Source: Nitrospirota bacterium
GTDB lineage: Bacteria; Nitrospirota; Thermodesulfovibrionia; UBA6902
Direction: 5' to 3'
Assembly (NCBI GenBank): GCA_016213945.1
Contig: JACQZF010000072.1
Coordinates: 1-61,811 of the forward strand
DNA: 61,811 nt
Every line of letters begins with the position of its first letter. The stretch's first letter is position 1. A model generated the notes under the pieces. That model had not been told where the DNA came from and did no database searches. It saw only the letters and a list, made by a program, of their open reading frames with translations. Both the position numbers and the translations under genes were made by a program. This document shows, piece after piece, positions 19,173 through 27,829 of this stretch.

Positions 19173-19640
19173 ATGGTACGCACTGTCACACAGTTTTTTA
19201 AAAAATACATAGCATCCTCTCCTGAAAACTCAGTCAGGGTGTCGGAACATTCCCTTCAGATCGCCACCGCCGCTTTACTTATCGAGATGATGCGCTCAGA
19301 TTCTGAGGTCAAGGAAGACGAACGGAAAACGATAACGGAAATTATGCGGTCAAGGTTCAGCCTGTCCGAAGAAGAGATCAACGCGATGATGAAATTTGCC
19401 GAGGAAGAGATCTGCTCCGCCACAGGGTATTTTGATTTTACGTCCCTCATCAATGAGAGGCTGGCCTATGAGCAGAGGGTCATAGTTGTAGAGCACCTTT
19501 GGGAAGTTGCACTTTCCGACGCCGCCGTGGACAAACACGAAGAGCACATGGTGCGCAAGATAGCCGGCCTGCTCCACGTAGACCACAAGGATTTCATCCA
19601 GGCCAAACTCAGGGTGCGCAAGAGGCTTCTGGGGGAGTAA
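19173..19640 (+). CDS. TerB-family protein
   Basis: A 155-aa all-helical protein with TerB features: LQIATAALLIEMMRSDSEVKEDERKTI and VVEHLWEVALSDAAVDKHEEHMVRKIAGLL, each with conserved acidic residues. TerB-like domains occur in tellurite-resistance and stress proteins and may bind metal at the acidic sites; a molecular role is not settled. It follows the EndoQ gene with only 2 nt between, so the two are co-transcribed. It is the last housekeeping-like gene before the defence island. Confidence 0.75.
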   Translation: MVRTVTQFFKKYIASSPENSVRVSEHSLQIATAALLIEMMRSDSEVKEDERKTITEIMRSRFSLSEEEINAMMKFAEEEICSATGYFDFTSLINERLAYEQRVIVVEHLWEVALSDAAVDKHEEHMVRKIAGLLHVDHKDFIQAKLRVRKRLLGE

Positions 19641-19765
19641 GTGTTTTAAATACTGCTGCGCTGCCGCATTGTTACACGTAATATCTTCTTGCCGTTTCTC
19701 CGGGGTTTGAGTAAAATTAAGCGGTGGATTTTTAAAGGGACTAATTCTATAAGGGCTATTCCTTC

Positions 19766-20317
19766 ATGAATAAAAAAGACCTCACAGAGCGCGACATCTG
19801 CACGAAGTTTATTACTCCCAATATCGAGAAGGCTGGGTGGGATGTGCAGTCGCAGATTCGGGAAGAGGTTTATTTCACCAAGGGCCGCATCATTGTCCGA
19901 GGTAAACTTGTTACCCGTGGCAAAGCAAAGCGCGCTGATTATATTCTCTACTATAAACCCAATATCCCCATTGCACTGATCGAGGCAAAAGATAACAATC
20001 AAGAGATCTGGTATTACGAACACCGTGTGCCGGAGGGCCAGAAGGCATACTCAATGACCAGGCCGATCCGCTTTGAGCATATGAAGCCCTGCATAGATTG
20101 GTGGGACACGCGGGAGGAAAATGAAGTTGCGTGGAAGGTCACGATAGACGAGATCAAGGCGCGCAATTACAACCTCGATTTCAAGAATCCGCATGTTGTC
20201 GATGAAGATCATGGTGATCCGGCAGAACTGCTTGCCAAACTTGAGCAGAGCGAGGCTGAGACCGCAAAGCTCCGGGACAAGCTGAAGGCCATTCTGAAGG
20301 AGGCGCTGCTGAGATGA
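19766..20317 (+). CDS. HsdR-HsdM deletion chimera
   Basis: A 183-aa frame made of two halves. Residues 1 to about 77 match the N-terminal nuclease domain of type I restriction subunit HsdR (FITPNIEKAGWD, VRGKLVTRGKAKRADYILYY and the catalytic-type ALIEAKDNN). From residue 78 it matches the C-terminus of methyltransferase HsdM (EIWYYEHRVPEGQKAYS, then WKVTIDEIKARNYNLDFKNP and a coiled-coil tail). The join lies at about 19997-20005. The HsdR helicase motor and the HsdM catalytic domain (NPPF motif) are absent, so neither restriction nor methylation is expected from this protein. The HsdM tail may still dock on HsdS. It overlaps the next gene by 4 nt. Confidence 0.8.
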   Translation: MNKKDLTERDICTKFITPNIEKAGWDVQSQIREEVYFTKGRIIVRGKLVTRGKAKRADYILYYKPNIPIALIEAKDNNQEIWYYEHRVPEGQKAYSMTRPIRFEHMKPCIDWWDTREENEVAWKVTIDEIKARNYNLDFKNPHVVDEDHGDPAELLAKLEQSEAETAKLRDKLKAILKEALLR

Positions 20318-21438
20318 AGAAAAAAATATCTCCCATAACAACTATAGAACTTTCCTCGTCACGGCAACTGGGCAGGCTTGTCGAGCAGGTAAGATCCCTC
20401 GTACGGTCCGCACGTCGGACAGCAGCCACTAACATTAATTCACTCCAAACCCTCACGAACTTCGAGATTGGACGGCTTATTGTCGAGCATGAGCAAGCTG
20501 GACAGAACCGCGCTGCCTACGGCAAGGAGACATTGAAGCAACTTTCACTTCGTCTTACATCTGAGTTCGGTCGAGGGTTTTCCGAAGATAATTTGTCGAA
20601 TATGCGCAAGTTTCATATTTTATGGAGGGGCCGCATCAGTTTGATTTCCGAGAAGCCTTCTCGGAAATTGCGTTCAACTTTAATTAGTCAGCAGCCTGCT
20701 GACCAACTGTCAACACACTCACTTAACTTTACCCTCAGTTGGTCTCACTATGTCCTTCTCCTGAGTATCAAAGACGCCAGGGAACGCAGTTTTTACGAAA
20801 TTGAAGCTTCAAGGAATTCCTGGTCACTTCCGGAGCTCAAACGTCAGGTAAATGCCAGCCTCTATGAAAGGCTTGCTTTAAGCCGCGACAAGAAACGTAT
20901 ACAGCAGTTGGCGAAGGAAGGCCAGATTATCAGCCAGCCGGAGGATCTTATCAAAGAGCCCTATGTGCTCGAATTTCTCGGCATAGATGAGAAGTCAACT
21001 TATTCTGAGAGCGATCTTGAAACCGCTATTATCGACAAGCTGGAACACTTTCTTCTGGAATTAGGTAAAGGGTTCCTCTTCGAGGCCCGACAGAAACGCT
21101 TCACTTTCGATGAAGATCACTTTTACGTTGACCTCGTATTCTATAATCGTCTGCTGCGCTGTTATGTTTTGATCGATCTGAAAATCGGCAAACTCACTCA
21201 TCAGGATATTGGGCAGATGCAGATGTACGTCAATTACTTTGACCGTTACGTGAAGCAACCGGAGGAACAGCAGACTATCGGCATTATTCTCTGCAAAAAG
21301 AAACGCGACGCGCTGGTCGAATTGACTCTGCCCAAAGATGCCGGCATTCATGCCAGGGAATACCAGTTATACCTTCCTTCCAAAGAGGATCTGAAACAAC
21401 GGTTGATGGAGTGGGCCAGGGAAGAAGGCGAAGAATGA
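20314..21438 (+). CDS. DUF1016 / YhcG-type PD-(D/E)xK nuclease
   Basis: A 374-aa protein. The N-terminal helical half has NFEIGRLIVEHEQAG and YGKETLKQLSLRLTSEFGRGFSEDN, the DUF1016_N signature. The C-terminal half is a PD-(D/E)xK nuclease fold: FYVDLVFYNRLLRCYVLIDLKIGK carries the Asp and the D-x-K catalytic pair, and QMQMYVNYFDRYVK follows. DUF1016 proteins are frequent passengers in type I restriction loci and are thought to be DNA nucleases in defence. Here the gene lies between the chimera and hsdS, with 4-nt overlaps on both sides, and so is a tight part of the operon. Confidence 0.88.
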   Translation: MKKKISPITTIELSSSRQLGRLVEQVRSLVRSARRTAATNINSLQTLTNFEIGRLIVEHEQAGQNRAAYGKETLKQLSLRLTSEFGRGFSEDNLSNMRKFHILWRGRISLISEKPSRKLRSTLISQQPADQLSTHSLNFTLSWSHYVLLLSIKDARERSFYEIEASRNSWSLPELKRQVNASLYERLALSRDKKRIQQLAKEGQIISQPEDLIKEPYVLEFLGIDEKSTYSESDLETAIIDKLEHFLLELGKGFLFEARQKRFTFDEDHFYVDLVFYNRLLRCYVLIDLKIGKLTHQDIGQMQMYVNYFDRYVKQPEEQQTIGIILCKKKRDALVELTLPKDAGIHAREYQLYLPSKEDLKQRLMEWAREEGEE

Positions 21439-23192
21439 ACCCTGAACGGTTATTGCAGAACTTTGGCCGCCTGATCGACACGCCTGATGCGGTGCCGCGC
21501 CTGCGGAGGTTTATTCTCGATCTGGCTGTGCGGGGGAAGCTGGTGAAGCAGAATCAGGAGGATGAACCGGCGGGGGAGTTGTTGAAGAGGATCGAGGGGG
21601 AGAAGAGGCTGTTGATAAAAAACGGCACTATCAGAGCTCCCAAATCATATGAACAGTTTAATGAAACCGATCCACTATTCAACCTTCCAAAATATTGGAA
21701 ATGGGTTCGGTTATGTGATGTGGGTTCGATTATTGGTGGAGGAACCCCGCCCAGTAAGGATGAATCATGCTTTACGGAAGGCGGCAAAGGTATCGCGTGG
21801 CTAACACCTGCAGACTTGGGAAAACACAATGATCTTTTTATTTCACATGGAGCACGGGATTTAACTGAAACGGGCTTGGCGACCAGCTCAGCTCAGTTGA
21901 TGCCAGTGGGAAGCGTACTATTCACTATCCGCGCACCGATAGGATATACTGCCATTGCGGCAAACAAAATTTCTACAAATCAAGGTTTCAAATCCGTAGT
22001 GCCTTACGTCTCAGAATCGAACCGCTATATTGCTGTGTATTTCAAGGCCTTCGCATCTTGGATTAACAGCAAAGCATCGGGAACGACGTTTAGAGAAGTA
22101 TCAGGAAAAATTGTCGCTAATCTTCCTTTTCCTCTTCCGCCCCTTTCCGAACAACACCGGATCGTGGCGAAAGTGGATGAACTGATGAAACTGTGCGACG
22201 AGCTGGAGGCAACACAGGCAAAGCTCGAACGACGGCGCAATCGCTTGGTAACGGCGACGCTGTATGGTCTTAACAACGGCGACTCTGATTCGGAAACAAG
22301 CGAACGATTACCATTCGGAGAAAGCGCCCGATTCTATTTCAACCACCTCCCGCGCCTCACTACCCGTCCTGAACATATCCAGCAACTACGACAGACTTTC
22401 CTCAATCTCGCGGTGCGGGGAAAGCTCGTTCCGCAGGACCCGAAAGATGAACCGGCGGCGGAGTTATGTAAGAGAATCGAAAAAGAGAAACAACACCTCA
22501 TCAATGCGGGTAAAATTAAGGAGCAAGATCCACAGCCGCCTATTGAAGATGGTGAACTCGACTACCAACTTCCCTTAAATTGGATGCCTACCCGAATTGG
22601 TAACCTGTTGACAGTGATACGTGGAGCATCTCCTCGACCCAAAGGCGATCCAAAGTATTTTTCATCTAAACGAACAGCATATCATTGGATAAAAATATCA
22701 GATATTCGAAAGCACTCTAAAGACAGAGTCCTGTTTGACACCGAAGAATTTCTCACTGAGGCTGGTATGGAAAAGAGCGTGCAACTTCCACGCGGCACGC
22801 TCATTGTAACCAATAGTGCAACAATAGGCGTTCCCATTCTTCTCGGATTTGATGGCGGTTGTATCCATGATGGATACTTGGCTTTTCCGTATTTCCCTGA
22901 ATCGGAACTTTTAAAAGGATTCTTTTTTATCTTATTCCAAACTCTTCAAACCTATGCTATCAAAAAGGCTCGTGGGATGGCTCAGTTGAACCTAAATACT
23001 GGGCTTGTTCGTGCGTTTCCGCTCGGCCTTCCACCTCTTGCCGAACAACTCCGGATCGTGGCTAAGGTGGACGAACTGATGGTGCTGTGCGATGAGATGG
23101 AAAAGAGAATCACTACCAACACGACGACCAGCCGGAAACTTCTCGAAGCCACGCTGCAAGAGGCGGTTAGTGGCTTTCATCAGGTTGCATGA
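21435..23192 (+). CDS. hsdS: Type I restriction specificity subunit HsdS
   Basis: A 585-aa HsdS with two target-recognition domains and two repeated spacer helices: LSEQHRIVAKVDELMKLC (about 236) and LAEQLRIVAKVDELMVLC (about 533). A related repeat occurs at the front of each half (LRRFILDLAVRGKLV and LRQTFLNLAVRGKLV). HsdS reads a split DNA site and holds the HsdM methylases. No full HsdM is present in the window, so it is an orphan unless a partner is encoded elsewhere. The start is set by the ATGA overlap with the DUF1016 gene. Its own stop overlaps the reverse transcriptase start in the same way. Confidence 0.9.
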   Translation: MNPERLLQNFGRLIDTPDAVPRLRRFILDLAVRGKLVKQNQEDEPAGELLKRIEGEKRLLIKNGTIRAPKSYEQFNETDPLFNLPKYWKWVRLCDVGSIIGGGTPPSKDESCFTEGGKGIAWLTPADLGKHNDLFISHGARDLTETGLATSSAQLMPVGSVLFTIRAPIGYTAIAANKISTNQGFKSVVPYVSESNRYIAVYFKAFASWINSKASGTTFREVSGKIVANLPFPLPPLSEQHRIVAKVDELMKLCDELEATQAKLERRRNRLVTATLYGLNNGDSDSETSERLPFGESARFYFNHLPRLTTRPEHIQQLRQTFLNLAVRGKLVPQDPKDEPAAELCKRIEKEKQHLINAGKIKEQDPQPPIEDGELDYQLPLNWMPTRIGNLLTVIRGASPRPKGDPKYFSSKRTAYHWIKISDIRKHSKDRVLFDTEEFLTEAGMEKSVQLPRGTLIVTNSATIGVPILLGFDGGCIHDGYLAFPYFPESELLKGFFFILFQTLQTYAIKKARGMAQLNLNTGLVRAFPLGLPPLAEQLRIVAKVDELMVLCDEMEKRITTNTTTSRKLLEATLQEAVSGFHQVA

Positions 23193-24559
23193 TAAATCGG
23201 GAGAATTTTCAACGCTGGTTCAATAGGGATTTTTGGAAAGCCTTCAAGAACCGAGCCTTCCCTATCAAAATCCCTCAGACACAAAATGAGAAAGATGATC
23301 TTATTGAAAAAGTTTACTCATCCATCTCATCCGCTCGCTACGCGCCTAGCATTCCAGAAGCGGAAATTGTGATGAACAAGGGACATGGCGTGGCACGTAC
23401 TGTCCCGGTTTTCTGCATCGAGGACTACTGCATCTATTACTTCTGCATAAAGGAACTCGAAGATGTTCTCTGCGGGAATCGCACTGATAACACTTTTGGC
23501 GGTTGGACGCTAGGCGGCAAGCTTCGACAGCAAGAGAATAATGAAATTGAAAGTGAACTCACCGAGTATGGGCGTTATTCATTTAACCCACAGGCATGGA
23601 CACGAGCCTTCGGCGAGTTCAACTCTCTTCTTTTCTCTCAGCTCGACCAGGGGAATTACTCTCACATTCTGCAATTTGACCTTTCAAATTTTTACGACTC
23701 CGTGCGCCTCGATATGATCGAACGCTGGATTCGTGAAGAAGCAGACAGAGAGAAGGGTTGGGTCATCACGCTCTTGTTTTATCTTCTGAACCAGTGGAAT
23801 CGGCGAAACACGGGATTGCATCCTCAGTCCGTAGGGCTTCCTCAAGATGCTCTCGCCGATTGCTCCCGGATTCTTTCCAATTACTACTTGCAGAAGTATG
23901 ACCAGTTCGCGGCACCCGTCTGTGCCAAAGCAGGTGCGCTGTATTTCCGTTACGCCGACGATCAGATGATCTTGATGAATGATCCCGGCAAGATAGACGG
24001 AATATTACTGCTCCTTACCAGAAACTTGGACCGCTACGGCTTACGGGTAAACCAGAAGAAAGTGGAACTTTGGCAAGCAGCCGAACTGCAACAGCACCGC
24101 TGTCGCACGATTCAGGCTCTATTTGCCCAAAAAGGGGATAACCAAAAACCAGAACTTGTCCGGAAATTTATTGACGCCTACTTAGCGATGCCAGAGAGTG
24201 CTCTGGAGAAAACATGGAATCGTGGCCTGCCGCTCCTTAACCGGCTTCTCTGGGCCAATCTGGAATCACTGCCCAAGAACCTGTTCGAAAGAATTGTTAT
24301 TCGCCTCACGTCAGAGCAATACCTTCTTCTCGCCGACCAAAAGAAGCTGGGACGGGTATATGAACTCAACCGTAAGCGGTCACGGCCCATTGATTTCGCC
24401 AAACGTCTTAAACATCTTGGTGAAAAATCTGTCCACAATTCATACCACCATGAGGTTCTTGCCTTTGCAATCTCGATTAAAGACACCAAACTAAAGATAT
24501 TCTGTGAGTCGAGACTATCGTCCCTCGAACAGCAAATGAATACACACGAAATATCCTGA
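23189..24559 (+). CDS. Reverse transcriptase in the type I restriction operon
   Basis: A 456-aa protein with the core motifs of a bacterial reverse transcriptase: motif A LQFDLSNFYDSV (Asp164), motif B-like GLPQDALADCSRILSNYYL (about 216-234), motif C YADDQ (Asp257, Asp258) and YGLRVNQKKVELW of motif D/E. About 150 residues precede motif A and 160 follow the palm, with no recognised extra domain. There is no group II intron maturase domain or endonuclease, no msr-msd structure and no template/variable repeat pair, so it is neither an intron, retron nor diversity-generating RT. It most resembles Abi/unknown-group defence RTs. Its ATG overlaps the hsdS stop by 4 nt, which ties it to the restriction operon. 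The subgroup cannot be named by eye. Confidence 0.85.
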   Translation: MINRENFQRWFNRDFWKAFKNRAFPIKIPQTQNEKDDLIEKVYSSISSARYAPSIPEAEIVMNKGHGVARTVPVFCIEDYCIYYFCIKELEDVLCGNRTDNTFGGWTLGGKLRQQENNEIESELTEYGRYSFNPQAWTRAFGEFNSLLFSQLDQGNYSHILQFDLSNFYDSVRLDMIERWIREEADREKGWVITLLFYLLNQWNRRNTGLHPQSVGLPQDALADCSRILSNYYLQKYDQFAAPVCAKAGALYFRYADDQMILMNDPGKIDGILLLLTRNLDRYGLRVNQKKVELWQAAELQQHRCRTIQALFAQKGDNQKPELVRKFIDAYLAMPESALEKTWNRGLPLLNRLLWANLESLPKNLFERIVIRLTSEQYLLLADQKKLGRVYELNRKRSRPIDFAKRLKHLGEKSVHNSYHHEVLAFAISIKDTKLKIFCESRLSSLEQQMNTHEIS

Positions 24560-24660
24560 CCGTCTAAACAGCACGTTTGTAGCTTTAGGCGCAGCTAAGC
24601 GCGAAGCGGTGAACTGACTGCCATACACTGAACGAACAGGAAAAGGATGAAACCTTACAG

Positions 24661-24685
24661 GCAAAGCAGAAGCATCAATTGAAGA
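24661..24685 (+). pseudogene. Possible relic of a DUF262 gene start
   Basis: These 25 nt differ at only four positions from the start of the DUF262 relic at 26320-26344, and would read AKAEASIED in one frame. After that the resemblance fades. It may be a second decayed copy, or chance. The rest of 24560-24764 holds no gene. Confidence 0.35.
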
Positions 24686-24764
24686 TCACATCCGGCATAT
24701 TGATTTTCCACTTTGTTACTGTCATATTATCTGACAAGGGCAATCTTATATAAGTATTGAGGGC

Positions 24765-25703
24765 ATGAAAACAGTTAAATATGAAATAAAACTCAAAGGT
24801 CTTGCGACGCCCGATGGAACTATTTCGGTAAAGGCGCTACTCGACCTTATGGGCAGTCTTACTGACTGCGCCGAGCGCGGTCTGCGCCTTGCTGTTGAAG
24901 GCAGCAGCGTCAAGACAGGCCGGACGCCTGCGTGGCTTGACCGTGCTGTTGACTTTACGATTTCAGGGCTCAAGAAAGGCTCGACAGTTCTCAGTCTGGA
25001 TGCGCCGCAATTAGGCGAAGTAATAGGCGACGAACTTCGGCAACAGGACTTATGGGTCACCCCTCCTGCTCCTGGTGATACAGCGCTCACGCTCTTTGCA
25101 AAATCACTGCATGACACAACAAAAGAGAACCTTGAAAGTGATTATTATGATTCCGGGGTGTTGAAAGGCCTGCTCTCATTCAAGCGGTTTATGAAAACCG
25201 ACGTCAGCACGATTGAAATACTATCAAAAGCCAGGCCTGCCGATCGGATTTCATTAACATCGTCCGGCCTCGAAAAGGTTGAACGTCTCAAGGTCAAGAC
25301 CCCTGAACCTCATGCGATTATCGTTTCCGGTCAGCTTGATGCCATCCATCATAGCAGAAGGCGTTTCCTCCTCGCCTTGCCGGACCAGACCATTCAGGGC
25401 CGTATTGATGACAAGCATCTTACTGCTGAAAGCCTGCGAGAATATTGGGGCAAAGAAGTGACTATCAAGGGTATCGTTCACTTCAAGCCCTCCGGTAAAG
25501 TGCAGTTGCTGGAAGCTCATGTGATAAAGCACAAAGCTCCCGGCGAAGAGATATTTGCGGAGATGCCTCAGGCATTCACTGACATGGAGCTTTTTGGCGA
25601 AGTCATGCAAAAGCCGGATAGAAAAGACTGGCTGCAGAAGGTTTGGGCACAGTGGCCCGGCGATGAACCTATAGAAGAAATATTGCAGGACCTTAAGAAC
25701 TGA
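24765..25703 (+). CDS. Unknown protein paired with a PIN toxin
   Basis: A 312-aa soluble protein that I do not recognise as a named family. The start has a regular alternating strand (KTVKYEIKLKGLATPDGTIS) followed by a helix rich in conserved-looking residues (ALLDLMGSLTDCAERGLRLAVEG). A middle part follows (RVLSL-like strands, LLSFKRFMKTDVSTIEIL), then a beta-rich C-terminal half with TIQGRIDDKHLT and VTIKGIVHFKPSGKVQLLEAHVI. Only 2 nt separate it from the downstream PIN-domain gene, which suggests a two-gene unit in which it could be the antitoxin. No DNA-binding motif is obvious, and antitoxins of PIN toxins are usually much shorter (about 80 aa). It sits at the edge of the defence island. 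Confidence 0.7.
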   Translation: MKTVKYEIKLKGLATPDGTISVKALLDLMGSLTDCAERGLRLAVEGSSVKTGRTPAWLDRAVDFTISGLKKGSTVLSLDAPQLGEVIGDELRQQDLWVTPPAPGDTALTLFAKSLHDTTKENLESDYYDSGVLKGLLSFKRFMKTDVSTIEILSKARPADRISLTSSGLEKVERLKVKTPEPHAIIVSGQLDAIHHSRRRFLLALPDQTIQGRIDDKHLTAESLREYWGKEVTIKGIVHFKPSGKVQLLEAHVIKHKAPGEEIFAEMPQAFTDMELFGEVMQKPDRKDWLQKVWAQWPGDEPIEEILQDLKN

Positions 25704-25705
25704 AT

Positions 25706-26161
25706 ATGCCGACATATGTTTTGGACACTAACCTTCTTGTCGGATATATCAGAGGCGCAAAGTATGCCGGCTATGTCGACAAGCATTATGGTCCGACCAA
25801 GCCACCAAATCTTGCAACAGTCTCAATAGCAAGCGTAGGAGAGATCTATGCGTTTGCTTTAAGAAGGAACTGGGGAGAACTGAAGCAAAAAGCACTTCTT
25901 GATCTTCTGCAATCCATTCCCACAACACCTATACGCCATCAATTAATAATTCAGAAATATGCTGAAATAGACGCATACAATCATGGTCAACACCCAAAGC
26001 ATAGTCTGCCTTCATCAGCCCGCAGCATGAGCGATAACGATATCTGGATAGCAGCAACAGCTTCCGCTCTTAATGCAACCTTGCTGACAACGGATCGTGA
26101 CTTCGATCATCTGAACAACCTTTTTCTGTCAGTATCTTATATTGACCCGGCTTCTGAATGA
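25706..26161 (+). CDS. PIN-domain (VapC-like) ribonuclease
   Basis: A 151-aa PIN domain with the four acidic positions of a VapC-type RNase: the first Asp in YVLDTNLL, Glu in VGEIYAFAL, Asp in MSDNDIWIAATA and Asp in TTDRDFDHL. PIN toxins cut tRNA or rRNA and arrest growth. The start ATG lies 2 nt after the preceding gene's stop. There is no RHH or AbrB-type antitoxin next to it, so the 312-aa neighbour is the only candidate partner. Confidence 0.85.
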   Translation: MPTYVLDTNLLVGYIRGAKYAGYVDKHYGPTKPPNLATVSIASVGEIYAFALRRNWGELKQKALLDLLQSIPTTPIRHQLIIQKYAEIDAYNHGQHPKHSLPSSARSMSDNDIWIAATASALNATLLTTDRDFDHLNNLFLSVSYIDPASE

Positions 26162-26316
26162 CAGGGTATCGTTTCTGGAAAACTCCATAGCCCGCAGAAT
26201 CGCACCATTAATTGCAGTTTCATCACATTTTCCCCAAGGCGGTTTTAATCCGGATATTGCACGAGACCATGAATCGTGCAGTGGCACGGAATTTTATTCA
26301 GAGAGAATAAACTATT

Positions 26317-26448
26317 ATGGCCAAAGCTGACGCATCAGTTGAAGAATAAGCTGGAATGATCGAGTGGAGGGAACTCCGACTGCCAGAGATGCAGCGGCGA
26401 TAAGTGGGTGGTCTACACGCTTACGTGACTTCTTGATTCTCTGTATCG
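26317..26448 (+). pseudogene. Relic of a DUF262 (GmrSD-type) gene
   Basis: The DNA spells the DUF262 N-terminus across three frames: MAKADASVEE, stop, GMIEWRELRLPEMQRR, stop, then in the next frames STRLRDFL and LLDSLYR. The family consensus that I remember is ...GMIERGELRLPEMQRRYVW...LLDSLYRGYPSG. DUF262 proteins (GmrSD N-domain, DndB/ParB-like) act in restriction of modified DNA. Only the first 45 codons remain, with at least two stops and two frameshifts, and it is cut short just before the pil operon end. Confidence 0.65.
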
Positions 26449-26452
26449 ATGC

Positions 26453-27829
26453 CTAATCCGTAATTATCTTTCTCTCAATTCCGTACTTTTTTAATTTGTG
26501 TCTGAATGATCTGAAGGTCAGGTTGAGGAGTTTTGCGGCTTCGGTCTTTACGCCGTTTGTCTGTTCGAGGGCTTTAAGCAGGTACGCCCTTTCCATGTCT
26601 TCCATCATTTTCTCAAAGTCCATGCCGCCGGACGGCACGGCAATACTTTTTGCGATGGTTGAGGCGGACCTGATTTCTTCAGGGAGATGTTCCACGCCGA
26701 TAACTTCCCTGTCGCAAAGGAGAACCACTCTTTCAATAATATTCTCAAGCTCCCGGACATTTCCCCTCCATCGATAATTCTTTAGCATTTCCATCGCGTC
26801 CGTGGAGAACTTCTTTTTGTCCCCGGCGAATTTTTGAAGGAAATGGTCCACTAAGACCGGGATGTCATCCCTGCGCTCCCTGAGTGGAGGGATCTTTACG
26901 GACAGCACGTTCAACCTGAAGTAGAGGTCTTCCCTGAAGAGGCCTTTTTCTATGAGGTCTTTTAAGTCTTTGTTCGTGGCGGAGATCACCCTCACGTCAA
27001 CTTTTATATCGGCCACGCCGCCGACCCTGCGGAAGGCCCCGCCTTCGATTACGCGCAGGAGTTTTGCCTGCAGGTTCATGGGCATTTCTCCAATCTCGTC
27101 AAGAAAGAGGGTGCCGTCGTTTGCAAGTTCAAACAGCCCCTGTTTATTGGCCGCGGCGCCTGTGAATGCGCCTCTCATATATCCGAAGAGTTCGCTCTCA
27201 AGAAGCCCCTCCGGGATTGCAGCGCAATTGATTGCTACGAAGTGCTGGTCTTTTCTCGGGCTGAGGTTGTGGACCGCCATTGCGACGAGCTCTTTGCCGG
27301 TGCCGCTTTCCCCCAGAATTAGAACGTTCGCGTTACTCTCGGAGGTCTTGGTTATTATGGAGAACATATCCTGCATTGCCTGGCTGCTGCCGATTATGTT
27401 TTCAAGAGACGGCGACTTCAACTGTTCTTTCAGGATGGAGACGTCTTTCTGGAGTTTCAATTTTTCAAGGGCGTTTTTTATAACAAGCCTGATCTCATCC
27501 ATCTGAAACGGTTTTGAGATGTAGTCATACGCCCCGTGCTTCATCGCCTCAACGGCTGATTCTGTTGTGCCGAATGCGGTGACTATTACCACGACGGTTT
27601 CCGGTGAGATTTCTTTTACGTTTTTCAAGACCTCCATCCCGCCCGCCTTCGGCATCTTCATGTCTGTGATGACAAGGTCGTAGATGTCTTTTTTTACGGC
27701 GTCAATTGCCGCAGCGCCGTTGTCGGCAGTGGCTACGCTGTAGCCCTCGCTTTTGAGGAAGATATCGAGGATCTCTCTCATACTCTTCTCATCGTCTACT
27801 ACTAAAATTTTACCTTTTGTTTTTTTCAT
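26453..27829 (-). CDS. pilR: Sigma-54 response regulator (PilR)
   Basis: A 458-aa NtrC-family regulator. An N-terminal receiver domain has the phosphoacceptor Asp in LVITDMKMP. The AAA+ domain follows with Walker A GESGTGKE, the sigma-54 contact loop GAFTGA and the Walker B-like DGTLFLDEIGEMP. The Fis-type helix-turn-helix at the end is TEAAKLLNLTFRSFRHKLKK. Such proteins activate sigma-54 promoters, for PilR typically pilA. It overlaps pilS by 4 nt, so the pair is coupled. No pilA is in the window. The name is inferred from the pilBTC context; AtoC/ZraR-type regulators look alike. Confidence 0.88.
   Translation of the reverse strand: MKKTKGKILVVDDEKSMREILDIFLKSEGYSVATADNGAAAIDAVKKDIYDLVITDMKMPKAGGMEVLKNVKEISPETVVVIVTAFGTTESAVEAMKHGAYDYISKPFQMDEIRLVIKNALEKLKLQKDVSILKEQLKSPSLENIIGSSQAMQDMFSIITKTSESNANVLILGESGTGKELVAMAVHNLSPRKDQHFVAINCAAIPEGLLESELFGYMRGAFTGAAANKQGLFELANDGTLFLDEIGEMPMNLQAKLLRVIEGGAFRRVGGVADIKVDVRVISATNKDLKDLIEKGLFREDLYFRLNVLSVKIPPLRERRDDIPVLVDHFLQKFAGDKKKFSTDAMEMLKNYRWRGNVRELENIIERVVLLCDREVIGVEHLPEEIRSASTIAKSIAVPSGGMDFEKMMEDMERAYLLKALEQTNGVKTEAAKLLNLTFRSFRHKLKKYGIERKIITD

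Noticed and set aside
23189-24764. Group II intron, retron or diversity-generating element around the reverse transcriptase
   Set aside because: No maturase or endonuclease domain, no msr-msd inverted structure and no template/variable repeat pair that I can find.
26142-26330. 62-codon frame after the PIN gene
   Set aside because: It begins inside the PIN gene, has no family and ends in the DUF262 relic.
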